A stretch of 26,699 bases of DNA. It comes from Dirofilaria immitis. Lineage: Eukaryota > Nematoda > Chromadorea > Rhabditida > Onchocercidae. The stretch is from assembly GCA_024305405.1 (NCBI GenBank), contig JAKNDB010000006.1:1-26699 (forward strand). The letters are read 5' to 3'. Shown one piece after another: positions 1-10,459 of this stretch. The notes beneath the pieces are model-generated. The model searched no databases. It was not told the DNA's origin and was given only the letters and a program-made list of their open reading frames with translations. Numbering within the stretch: position 1 is the first letter of the stretch; the number at the start of each line of letters is the position of its first letter. Made by a program: the position numbers and the translations under genes.

Positions 1-502
1 CTGTAAGTCAATAATCTTTTATATAAAATATTGAGAAATGATGGAAATTAAAAACTGATATGATATTTTTATATGCACATAAAATGTATTGTGGAATGAC
101 GAAGTTAATTAACGATAAGATATGTATAAGCAGAAACAGAAAGAAAAAATGATTAAAATAACTTTTCCTTTTGATTTAATTCCGTCAAAGTTCCTAAATA
201 TAAAATGACATTGCTGCAAGCAATTCAAAAGAAATTGATAAGCAATTGTATTTCTATCAATTCATGAAATCAATAAAACTTATTTCAGAAAATTTTTTCT
301 AATTTATTCGAAAATTTTTATAATAAATTAAATACGAAGAGAAATGCTGAATTTCTTAACCTTTGACCGATTCAATTTCTATCGTATTCTTTGAGGTAAT
401 ATCATAAATTTCACAATAGATAATATTTTTTCAGACGATTGTTTACAAATATTCTCTTTAGATAATTACTTGTTTTCTGACACTGATTGTCTTTTGGATT
501 GA
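1..502 (+). CDS. Possible 3' end of an upstream gene (partial), or 5' UTR of the next gene
   Basis: A strong splice donor (CT|GTAAGT) lies at positions 2-3, so an exon of something on the plus strand ends at the left edge. The first good acceptor after it is TTTTTTCAG ending at 434. From there one frame (first full codon GAT at 437) stays open for 21 codons to TGA at 500-502, giving a peptide ending LFSDTDCLLD. Four bases later, at 507, begins the ATG of the 98-residue gene. Either this is the last coding exon of an upstream gene, or exon 435 onward is just the 5' leader of the next gene, possibly an SL trans-splice site. The function is not recognisable. Confidence 0.25.
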
Positions 503-506
503 TACA

Positions 507-1292
507 ATGTCTTTGGCAATTACTACAGCTGTAATGAATATACTTTTACAAGGATTGTATAGTTGGGAATTTATTAAAAATTTACCGCCTGGTAGCGGTG
601 GTATACCAAAAATAGGTATAACTAATATTTTTAATTTTCTGATAAAAACTATAGGAATAAATTTTTTATAAGCGCAGGAAAATTATATGTTTTAATTAGT
701 TCAATTCAATTATTTTAAATAATTAAATCATTGATATAACATATACTTTAAAGTATATTATTTATATTTTAATTGGACAATAAGTTATTGGTGTAATTCA
801 AATTATTTCTCATTTCAAACTTTTTATAAAAATTCCATTGATAGATTTCAGTGTCGTTTTATGGAATGAATTTATCATTGACTGGAATAGCATTTATACT
901 ACATGTTATTATTACTTATTTGATTTATATTTTACCTGAAAATCTTGAACTACCATTTCAGGTTGGAATTTTTATAATCATTTTAATAAAAATTTATGAA
1001 TTTTCGAATATTTATAAACAAACAAATTTTCTCAAAATTTCGTCCAAATTTGATTGATGTTTTGTACCGAATTTTAAATTGCTTTCAATTTTTAATTTGT
1101 TGATAAATATTAAATCGATTAAAGCGTCTTATCCTTTCATTCATTACTAAATTAATAATCTTTAATTTCGCTTAATACAAAAAAATTATCTTATTTCTTT
1201 ATTTTATGTTGCAGTTAACTGATATAACGGAACGATTAAAGCAAATAAGACCATTCAAAGTTAAAGGATTTTCATTCGACCCTCAAAAATAA
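507..1292 (+). CDS. Small membrane protein of unknown function, 98 aa, three exons
   Basis: Exons are 507-615, 852-961 and 1215-1292. The junctions are phase 1 (G|TG, giving Val37) and phase 0 (CAG|GT). All three join into one frame ending in TAA at 1290-1292. Acceptors are TTTCAG and TTGCAG; donors are GTATAA and GTTGGA. The protein begins MSLAITTAVMNILLQGLYSW, then has a Pro/Gly turn (LPPGSGGIP), one clear membrane segment at about residues 44-64 (LSLTGIAFILHVIITYLIYIL), and a soluble basic tail ending GFSFDPQK. The N-terminal 20 residues are also hydrophobic, so two membrane passes are possible. I do not recognise the family. An open frame also runs on past the exon 2 donor to a stop at 1055-1057, but the third exon restores a cleaner end. 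The start is the first ATG after the 434 acceptor. Confidence 0.6.
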
Positions 1293-1896
1293 GTTTCAAC
1301 GTTCTTTTTCTTGTTAATATTTTCCAAAGATTCGCTTGCTTTTCTTATTTTCAAGAATTTCACTTATTTGCTTATATATTTTAATTTTTAAGAATTTTTT
1401 TAAATATATTAGCTATCGTTCTGATATCTTTTATTATAAATATCTTAACTAATTTAATCAAACAATATTTTATTCACATAACGTTATCATGTGTAGAAAT
1501 TTTTCAAATGTTTAAATCTAAAGTTATAATTTGTTAAAATTTGAAATAATACAAGCTGTTAAGTGTAAGAATTTTAGAATTTGATAATTTAGTAAATAAG
1601 ATAGAGATAGAATGCAATAACATTAGATGAAGGTAATGCTTTCATGTTATTCAATTTCTGTTTGTATTTGCCAAAATTAGACCATTTGGTTGATTTTAAA
1701 ATAATGTAATGAAACTTCGGAAATTAAAAAAATCGTTACTGAGGACATAACTAATGATGAATTTAAATTTCGTTTATTAAGAATGCCAGTATTGATTTAT
1801 GAATATAATATTAATTAAAAGCAATAATTATTTTAAATAGGAATATTACATTTTCAAATGAAATAAATCTTAAGAATCCTTTTGTAATATTTGGAA

Positions 1897-3701
1897 ATGT
1901 TTAAGAAAAATATTTATATAAAAGTCAAATTTAAGCTCTTGACTGGTGATTATCAAAATGAAGAATATCACCAACAAGATCAACAAAAGCTGCAACGATA
2001 TGATAATGTTATAGCGATGGATCAAAATCCTATATTGCCTTCTATTACGACAACTGGCTCAGAATTAGAACTGAGTCGGCAATTAATGATGTCGAAAATA
2101 TAACATTAACTAATGATTCAAATTCATCATGTATAATTTTTTATAATATTACAAAATGATAAGCACATTTTAATTCCTATAATGATTATCGATAATTTGA
2201 GTATAATTACTAAATTAGCTTCGGGAGCCTCAAATTTGTTATTCAAATATTTATTTATCAGAAAATAGTAAAATGATAAATAATCGGCAATAAAACAGCA
2301 TGCAAATTTGGAAAACAAAATTTTTAAAATTATAAAAATTGTATAAATCAAAATCGAAATGAAATGAAGAATAAAAAATTATATCTATCATAGCATTTCT
2401 CTTTATTTAATATTTCTCACTATACATCAATTCTCAACAGTTCTAAGAAGAAAAGCAATCATTGCATCATTAAGTCAAAGAAAAATTGAATTACATCAGT
2501 AGTTTCGGGAAAGATCTAAAAATGATTTTCAGACGCTATTTATTCGCATATTCCGTCGCATAGTAGGAATGAGATAACTACTGAAGGAAATGCGAAACCC
2601 GTAAAGAATAGCGATGATATAGAAATCGGACATATTGCTCAACAATTATACGTCATTCGAAGATTGATATTTTTATTTTCCTTCTCATTTATATCATTTC
2701 TCTACCAATTTGCTTGTTCTAATTTACATGTGATTATTATCAATTGAGACAAATGCCAATTCTGATCTTTTCATCATTCAATTAAGATTCGATCTATCCA
2801 TTTTAACTTTTTCTGTTTTATTCCAAATTCCTTTCATTTGGTTCTATTCGTTAGTTCGATTGAATCCATTTAATCCTTTTCATATCAATTTGTTCTAATT
2901 TAATTCCGATAACTTATTTATTTCTCTATACTTCACTGTATTTAAACAATTTATGATTATAATTAAAACGCATTCTTACAAATGTTTACACATTTCATTA
3001 GTAATAAATAAAACTATTTAAATTGTGTGTGCAGTAAGTGATTCAATCAATATTGATTTATGAAATTTAAAATAATGCATTCATTTTACACTTGTAATAA
3101 TTGGCCTTTTTGTTCAACTTAAAAGAAAAAGGTAATACAAAAATTGTTATCAGAGAACTAATATGTGATTATGATTGTGAATGAAAATTCTATCGATTAT
3201 ATTAATTTCGCTAGTGATAGCAAAACTGAAAATGAATTGATTCAAAAAAGTATCCTTAAAAATTGTTCACTTAGTGGATTACACTAAATAGGAAGTCTAA
3301 AACCAACATTCATAAACTTTGAATTTAATTTATTTTTTTTTTAGTTTTGGCTGCAACGTATTCTAAGTCTTTTAGAAATCGATAACTTATACCAACAGTA
3401 TACAAATTTGTTTAAAAAAATAGCAATTATATGCTTAAAATTTAAAAATCATTACTTTGCAATAGCATTGCAATATTTGAAGCATTCAATCATATAAATT
3501 TGATAACAATAATCATTTGCTTGGACAAGCAAACACTAAAATTTCTTTTTTTCTTTATTTTCATAAACTGAAATTGAAAGATAAACAATGTTTTATGTGA
3601 ATTAGACAAAAATTTCAATTAGACAACTTGAATTTGAAATAGCATCAGAACGGAAGATTGAAAAAATTGTTGGGATCATTGGTTGCTTAAAACTTTTATG
3701 A
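1897..3701 (+). CDS. Candidate spliced gene, unknown product (about 142 aa)
   Basis: This model rests on phase agreement only. Exons are 1897-2074, 2533-2651, 3345-3397 and 3623-3701, giving 429 nt with stop TGA at 3699-3701. Acceptors are TTTTCAG (2532), a long T tract ending TTTTAG (3344) and CAATTAG (3622). Donors GTCGGC, GTCATT and GTATAC are mediocre. The first exon is Gln- and Glu-rich (EEYHQQDQQKLQRYD). The second has a serine- and charge-rich stretch, and the third and fourth form a helical, Leu-rich end (LQRILSLLEIDNLYQQ, then IASERKIEKIVG). No domain is recognised. The exon 2 frame would also stay open to 2746, so exon 2 could instead be terminal. It may be a real nematode-specific gene, a relic, or partly chance in AT-rich sequence. 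Confidence 0.3.
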
Positions 3702-4389
3702 TAGTGTAAGGAAGAAGAAACAAAATAAACATATATTAAAGTTGAATTTATAATTTAATATAATGTTGAGAAGATTGAAATATTTATTTATTATAAGTGA
3801 AAGTGATCGATAAGAAATTTGATCGAAATGAGTTTGTTCATTTATAATCAAAACATTAATTTATCTTAAGTATTGATTGTTTGCAATTAATGAATTCAAT
3901 AAACGCTGTTAATATGTTTAAATTTTTTAGAACGAATTAGTCTTTGACAAATTAAAGACATGTTTCATAGCTTAGTCACTAAAAATTCGTTTCATGAAAA
4001 TTAGCCATGGCCAAATTGAGAATTTATTTCAGAGGCTTAGTTGTGAACGGAATTAAGTATTCCTATAACTGTTGTGACAATTTATAATATAAATAAAAAA
4101 GGCAGGATGAAAGCTTTTCTATTAGAATTATATTTGCTTGAAAAGTAATAAATGGCAATTGAAAATTCCACTTATGCAAATTTGGATAGTTATGCAATTT
4201 TAATTTTATTTAGCAAATACTTTATAACTTACTTTAGCAATGCTTTATACTTACTTACTAAAGCATATTATTCTCATGCGACATGTTTATTAACATTATT
4301 GGATAATATTATCTGATAAATGCATATATGGTACTGCTATAAAATATGATAAATGAAAAGGATTAAAATTAAGATAATTATTAAAATGA
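3702..4389. other. No gene recognised
   Basis: AT-rich sequence without a convincing exon. The only coding-like scrap is a 17-codon open stretch after a TTATTTCAG at 4030 on the plus strand, ending in TAA. It has no partner exon that I could find. Confidence 0.4.
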
Positions 4390-5497
4390 TCAATAATTTT
4401 CCTTCTTTTTCGTTAATAAATTATTATGTATTTGAAATATTTCAGCAATTTCATACCTTTCAATTTTACTTGTTGCCATTGTTTTTCCTTATCACTCTTG
4501 CATGATAAAATTTTTTCATCATTTCGTATGTCTCGTCATATAATTTATATTTGATCAGTGAAATAGAAAGTAAACTAGACAGCTAATTATTTCAGATCTC
4601 TTCCGAAATGACGGTCAAGGTGATTCATTTTCTTAAATAAAAAGTCAGTTGATAATATTTAATATCTATGTATTAAATCTATTGATCATTATGAACTTCT
4701 CATTGTTTATTATCAATTTATGCTGAATAATTCAGATTAATATTTGAAAAAATGCTAAGAGAAGGCTTACCGTAAAAAATGAATTTAATGATAGAAGATT
4801 GTCCTCCTTTCTCATAGATTTTTGATCCAAAAAAATAAAAATAAAATTCATCTGATTAGTTAGATGAATCATTAGTTGCTGTGAAAATGTTTATAAATTC
4901 TAAAATTTATTTTTAGATGCAAGCATATAAAGAAAATTTACAATCTCTAAACAATTTATTTTTTCAAAAATTTATGAATATTTGAACAAAATTTTTTGAA
5001 AATATTATAAGTATATTATATAAAAAGCATTATATTTCAGCAAATACTATGTTTATAAACAATGCTATTAAAATCACACTTTTTTTTTTTAAGAAGAATG
5101 TTGATGGGATGATATAAATAAATTTTTCAGCTTCATGAGAAAAACGCTATAAAAATGTTTGAGAATGATAAAAAAATTCATGCAAAAACGAATACTTCAA
5201 AATATTATTATTTCTCTAATATTGTTATAATTACTATTAAAATCTCCTGATCATCTTGATTTATTATAGTGAATCACTATAATATCAAACTTATATTTCT
5301 GTTCAATCATTCAGGAAACGATGCGATAGTGAAATTCTTCATCGATCAGATGGCGTAAATAATCAAGAAAAAGAAAAAAACAAATAGCTCAATTTCTGCC
5401 AAATTTATCATCCATCGTATCACTAAAGCAATATTACGATTAAGAAGACTATTTCATAGATTCTACGAGAGTAACACAACAAAAATATAAGATGATT
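4390..5497 (-). CDS. Candidate spliced gene fragment on the minus strand, unknown product
   Basis: Three phase-0 blocks read on the complement: 5497-5438 (acceptor TTACATTTCAG, donor GTAATA), 4878-4771 (acceptor TTTTCACAG, donor GTAAGC) and 4582-4390 (acceptor AATTAG, ending in TGA). The first block is hydrophobic (HLIFLLCYSRRIYEIVFLI). The second holds a hydrophobic run then a charged stretch (LDQKSMRKEDNLLSL). The third is basic and helical (YDETYEMMKKFYHARVIRK). The third block is 3n+1 long: its frame stops early unless one base of the T run at 4482-4486 (A on the coding strand) is surplus, after which it continues for about 28 codons (including IERYEIAEIFQIHNN). An upstream start was not found. 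It could be a multi-pass membrane protein or a degraded gene; the family is unknown. Confidence 0.27.
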
Positions 5498-5948
5498 CTG
5501 AAATGTAAAACTCCCATATCAATTATTATGCATTGCATTTTATTTATAATTAAAAAAATCTTTTCTTTCATTCAGTGCATAAAGAATTAATTTAAATATT
5601 CTATTATACAAAAATTCTTTTACTTTAAATTTGATGCTTTCCTGGTAGCCATAGATAACAAAATTTTAAGTTTAATGCATTTCATTTTAATAACGAAAAA
5701 CATCGTGGTTTTTAATCCTTGCTATGCATAATATAATTGTCAAGATAGTGAGAGAGATTTGAATTAATTAGAGAAATTTGAATAAAATAATATAACGATT
5801 TTCTGTTTTATATTATATAATTGTTGTAATAAAAGTGACATCTTTTGCTTTGAAACTAGAAATTCTTACTATAGTTTCATAATAAAGAATGAATAGAGAT
5901 TATTGATCGATCAGTTCGAATAAAATTTGTAAATTTTTATATTTCCAA
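5498..5948. other. No gene recognised; possible 5' region of the bestrophin relic
   Basis: AT-rich sequence. A 27-codon minus-strand ORF (about 5693-5613) reads like coding sequence but has no supporting splice partners. Nothing else is visible. Confidence 0.35.
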
Positions 5949-8900
5949 ATGATTGCAAATTATAATTTACAATTGGGCAAACCTTGGGCACTTTATCTTA
6001 TTTTGTTACGATGGCGCTGAGATATTTGGAAACTTGTACTTAACGAATTTGCATTATTTTTATTAATATTTTTATCTATTAATATAATTCCCAATTAGAT
6101 ACTTCCAGAAAATGCACGATGGTAAAACTTTACCACATGATAAAATCTTTTAGCCAATTTTTCCTTTTCTAATTTTATTTTAAATTATAAGTTGAACATT
6201 TTAATGGATATAAATATATTAAATAATATAATATAGCATAGAAAATATTAACCAATTTATCGAAAATTGTTTTATACATTTATTGAGGAAGTATACAATT
6301 ATTAGAAGCAAATTTGGGAAAATTTATTGCCAAAGAACAAATGTAATTATAACAATACTTTTTAAATTAATTTCCGTCATTTTATCTAATTCTTTTTATA
6401 ATATAATAATTATAGAACAGTTGCCGAAATAATAGAATGGTTTAAATCGCAGGAAACTTCTAAAATGATACCAATTAAATTTATGCTCGGTTTTCTTGCT
6501 CAGGCAATCATTAGAAAATGATTCATGATATTGGTTTCATTGTTAGGTATGTGCTACAACGGATCACATTTTTAAAAATATTTGAAATTTTTTCCCAATT
6601 CTTTTCCAGAACTAGTAGTCTCTGGTGAATTTGAAAATTGATTTTAAAACTTCATTTCTCTATACCATAATTTAAAAAATAATCCATCAAATGAGATGAA
6701 TTAAATTCTTTCTTTGGAGAAATCTATCATTATAATTGTGAATTTGACAATGCTTTCCTTAATTAATTAAATTGGGAATTTTTTTCTTTTTCTAATTCTC
6801 ATGAGAAAGAACGATCAACCAACCGATCAATCAATAAATTGGCATCAGACAATATTTCTATCTTTTATCATTATGAAGCAATTTTAGAACTTGTATCTAT
6901 TATTTCTTTTACAGTTTATTATTGATAGTAACTGGCTATATCCACAGTAATACTGACTACACTCATATGATACGACTTTAAAATTGTATGTTACACTTGT
7001 TTAACTCAAGTACTTGTATCACAAGATATAAGTATTGTTATTCGAAAACGATTTCGTACAAGTTGATTCCATTGTTTCGGCTGGTAAGAAAAATTTATTT
7101 TTCTGCCTAATCAAATTTTTTGCTTAATAAAAGAAAAAATAAAAATTATATTAAAAGAAAAATCACCTAAATTTATTTGATTAAACAAAAATTTCATCCA
7201 TTCATCATTCAACTAAAACGACTGATCTGTTTTTAATTAACCAGAATAATTATAATATTCAGCTGACCTTGTTTAAGCTCTTTTAAGTAAATGAAATTGA
7301 AATTTAATCAGTAATTGATAAGTAATGATAATTCTAGGGCAATTTAAATAATTTTTTCTTATTTGAAAAATTTCTATTAGAGCGATTGCTTAACAAGTTT
7401 TTAAAAAAATTTCAAAATTCAAAAAAATTTTATTTTTTTTTCGTGCTACCACATGAGAAGGAAAAATTTGACCAAATAGACTGTAATTTTGGATCAAAAT
7501 ATTGGTTGGCTACCTATACAATGGTGTTGTGGCAGATAAATCTGTTGCGGGGACAATGACAAGTGAGAATTTTTACTAAAAAAAAAAAATAAACAGACAA
7601 GCTTAAATCTGTTGCTGTGGTTGTGTTTATATAGGGTGACAAAAATGGGTGTGATGATAAAAAAATTTGGATTAGCAAGATTTGTAAATAGATAAAACAG
7701 ATATTTTGAGAGGAAGAAATGTGGGAAAGGAATTTGGGTGAATGATGAATAAGAAAATTTACGTAAATATTTTGATTAGTGCAAAAGACAGGAAATCGTT
7801 GACGGATTAGTGTGGGAAACAGGAATCGTTAATGAATTATTTGTTACAAAAATGTATTTTTAGGAATAAATTTGAATTAATTTCCTCTCGGTTTCCCGAC
7901 AAATGGGAACTTTTCATTGTCTATATTTCTTGTCGAGAACAATTAACTGATAGTGATTATTATTGTGAAAGAATATGTGAGGCATTTCATTTTTACGGCT
8001 TATTTTATTATAAATTATCCATACAGCTTATTTTTGAATAAAGTAAATATTTTAACGATACAATTTAATCGAATTTGTTTTCAGGAAATTAGACATTTCC
8101 AGAATAATTTAGCTAATTTATGCAAATTTGATTGGATACCGCAATTAGTATATCTCGCATTATATGTACATTTTTAAGAATAATTATTTCAACGCAAGAA
8201 ATTATTCTATCAGTGACAGAAAACAATGTGACATAATGCTCAGCACTACAATAATAGTTAGCAAATTCATTTAATAATTTATTTGAAATTTGGATTTAAT
8301 TCAGATAATCCATTCTGTTTTTATCCTTTCCCTGATTTTTTCCTACTTTGTTGAGAAAAATAATGAAGAATGGAGTTTGATAAGACAAATTGATCATTAT
8401 CTTCCTTTACTAGCGTAACAAATAGTGTTGAAATTTATGGATTTTATTACAAATTTATTGATATTATTACAGTTGCACCGATGTTTCCATTAATATCAGC
8501 TATACAATTCTTTTTTACAAGCTTGGATAAAAGTTGCAATGATATTTATTAATCCATTTGATGAAGATGATGATGACTTCAGAAACTAATGCACTTATTG
8601 ATCGAAATTTCGAAGTATATTTTTATAAAATTATTTTCATTTATTTGATCTCCATTGAAATATAAGGCAAGCCTATTTATTCAGTAAGAACTCATTTGAC
8701 ATTTTTAATGTTATTAGCAAAAATTATTTAATTTTTTAAAAGAATATAGAAGTCAACACTACTAACGAAAGAGGTCAAACTTAACATGCAGATTATTAAG
8801 AAATATCATTTTAAATAAGAATGAGAATTGTAGATGGTACAAACGATGAGGTTCCAAGACTACTGAAGAATTCATTTTGGAATTATAATATTAAAGCATT

Positions 8901-8964
8901 TCATAGTGAGCAATCTATTAGAACCAATGAAAAACAAAACGGCTTAATGAATTCAACTGCATGA
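5949..8964 (+). pseudogene. Bestrophin (calcium-activated chloride channel) pseudogene
   Basis: Pieces of a bestrophin follow each other in the correct order. The first, 5949-6121, has LILLRWR, a TGA where the family has Gly (RWKGS), then DIWKLVLNEF. The next, 6416-6546, has MIPIKFMLGF followed by RK and a TGA at 6519-6521 where the family has RWW. Then come 6610-6641 (LVVSG), 6948-7083 (TQVLVSQDISIVIRKRF, then VDSIVSAG in another frame), about 7443-7556 (FGSKYWLATYTMVLW), 8085-8177 (CKFDWIP, QLVY), 8473-8614 (AIQFFF, then WIKVAMIFINPFDEDDDDF, then ETNALIDRNFE, each in a different frame) and 8820-8964 (IVDGTNDEVP, FW, ending NGLMNSTA). Stops at 6018, 6096, 6519 and 8175, frameshifts near 7060, 8523 and 8581, and lost codons in the DWIPxPLVYTQ motif show that it cannot make a channel. 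Intact bestrophins are membrane anion channels, and INPFDEDDDDF matches their calcium clasp. Splice sites partly survive, so this is a decayed genomic copy and not a retrocopy. Confidence 0.85.
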
Positions 8965-9654
8965 TTTGCGTAATATTAGATACTTTTAACAAATTTTTCA
9001 ATTTTTAAAAGTCGTTCAAAATGGGTCAAAATTGGGGAATGAAATATTGACTGGAAAAATTCCGATAATTCTTAAGATGTACTTATATATATACATATAT
9101 CAAATATAAAATAAATTTGAGAAAGTATATTATTCATTTTGATAAGTAAAAAAACAGCCGAATATTAATACAATATATAGATTAATAAATAAATAAATAT
9201 ATTAAAGTTATAACAAAATATAGTAAAAATTAATTATCGAAATTTCCAAAACTTAAAGAAAATTTTGCTATGGGATCATCATATTAATACTGTAAGCAGT
9301 CTTATGGACGACAAGAATGATGGGAAAAATGTGAGCGTTATCTATAGTGTTATAAAAATATTATAACAAAATATAATTATTTCACAAATATTAATCTAAT
9401 GAATCAATGGATAGGTTGTTAATAATGTAAAGTACTTAATACTTAATATAGTTCCATGCATATATTAAAGATAATGCAAAACTTAGAAATTAAATATCTG
9501 AATCTTAAAGCATCAATGTAAACTTCCAGTCTGCTATTTAATTTTAATATTTAATTTGAAGATATCCATTAAATTTGATGTTTACATCTTATAATTTTTC
9601 TGCTATCTAAATAAACATTTGTTGGAATATTTGTTGTAACTCACAGTAAATGTT
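8965..9654. other. No gene recognised
   Basis: AT-rich intergenic sequence. A plus-strand ORF segment at about 9241-9330 (ILLWDHHINT, then SSLMDDKNDGKN before GTGAGC) has coding-like composition and could be a stray exon, possibly of the bestrophin relic's variable C-terminus. No matching acceptor or neighbour was found. Confidence 0.35.
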
Positions 9655-9957
9655 TTTCTATTAACAAAGTTATATATATTGGTTGAATATCGATATGTTT
9701 GTTAACTCTATCCGTTTCCACCTCAGCAGTTTCACGCCCTCTTGAACTCTCTCTTCAAAGTTCTTTGCAACTTTCCCTCACGGTACTTGCTTGCTAACGG
9801 TCTCGTGGTCATATTTAGCCTTAGATGAGGTTTACCACCCTCTTTGAGCTACGACCTCAAACAACCCGACTCCAAAGCATAACCTACCGTAACTTTTTCA
9901 CCCGTACAGGTCTAGCACCTTCAATGGGCTGTAGCCCCGCTCAAGGGGACTTTGGAA
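9655..9957 (-). rRNA. Fragment of 28S (large-subunit) rRNA, likely a pseudogene copy
   Basis: Read on the complement, the core 9957-9690 is the 5' region of nuclear 28S rRNA leading into the D2 expansion. Recognisable landmarks in order are AAGTCCCCTTGAGCGGGGC, GAGTCGGGTTGTTTGAG, CATCTAAGGCTAAATA, ACCACGAGACCG, AAGTACCGTGAGGGAAAGTT, GAACTTTGAAGAGAGAGTTC and GTGAAAC. Only about 300 bases are present, flanked by ordinary AT-rich DNA, so it is not a rDNA unit. Several positions normally invariant in animals differ: GTTGCAAAGAAC for GTTGAAAAGAAC, GTTAGCAAGCAAG for GATAGCGAACAAG, and AAACCTCATC for AAACTCCATC. This fits an inserted and decaying fragment. The right and left ends are approximate because the D2 region is variable. 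The antisense strand holds a spurious ORF. Confidence 0.85.
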
Positions 9958-10459
9958 TATATATATTCATGAGTGAAACAAAAGACAGAATAAAACTTTT
10001 CTGCTTAACTTGGTGGACGACAATCACGCCTCATCTTATTTTTGACTGCCACCTAAATTCAAACCTACCAAGGCAACTTCCAGATAAATTTTCTTTACAC
10101 CCTTGTTACATTATTAATGTTCATCTGACATGCCTTTTTTATCTCGAGAGAAAATAATCTAAATCTTCTATTCAAATGCTAAATCTTATATCCTCTAATC
10201 CTATTTATCATTCTTTCGCTAAAAACATTCCTCCTCACCTTTTACTTAATCGTTTTAATATCAACACGTTATTTGTAACATGCCTAAGAATATAAAAATT
10301 ACAACAAGGCATAAAAGTAAGTTGGGACAATTATCACTCGTCTCATTTAATCGAAGAAATTGCCCTCATTCTCTAATACTAGAAACTGATACAAAATGTT
10401 CATAATTATGATGGCATAGTAGCATTAAAAAATATGGTAATAATGATAAACTTCAAAGT
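9958..10459. other. Intergenic, 3' flank of the Ap4A hydrolase gene
   Basis: Slightly less AT-rich than its surroundings near 10000-10110, but I recognise neither rRNA nor protein there. The rest is ordinary AT-rich sequence that includes the downstream flank of the minus-strand Nudix gene. Confidence 0.4.

Noticed and set aside
1705..1821. Open plus-strand stretch (KKIVTEDITNDEFKFRLL)
   Set aside because: No AG acceptor lies within reach in front of it and there is no in-frame start; kept out of the 1897-3701 model.
2127..2351. 74-codon minus-strand ORF
   Set aside because: Composition is all Ile, Phe, Tyr, Asn and Lys, as expected from random AT-rich sequence; no splice context.
3171..3287. 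38-codon plus-strand ORF starting MIVNENSIDYINF
   Set aside because: It looks coding by eye, but its frame and possible donors do not match the phase of neighbouring exons at 2533 or 3345.
6018..6521. Reassigned or read-through TGA codons in the bestrophin relic
   Set aside because: TGA falls at a Gly position in one place and a Trp position in another, TAG and TAA stops also occur, and there are frameshifts, so recoding cannot explain the damage.
9825..10157. 110-codon plus-strand ORF
   Set aside because: It runs antisense through the 28S rRNA fragment; its N-terminal half is a classic spurious antisense-rRNA translation.
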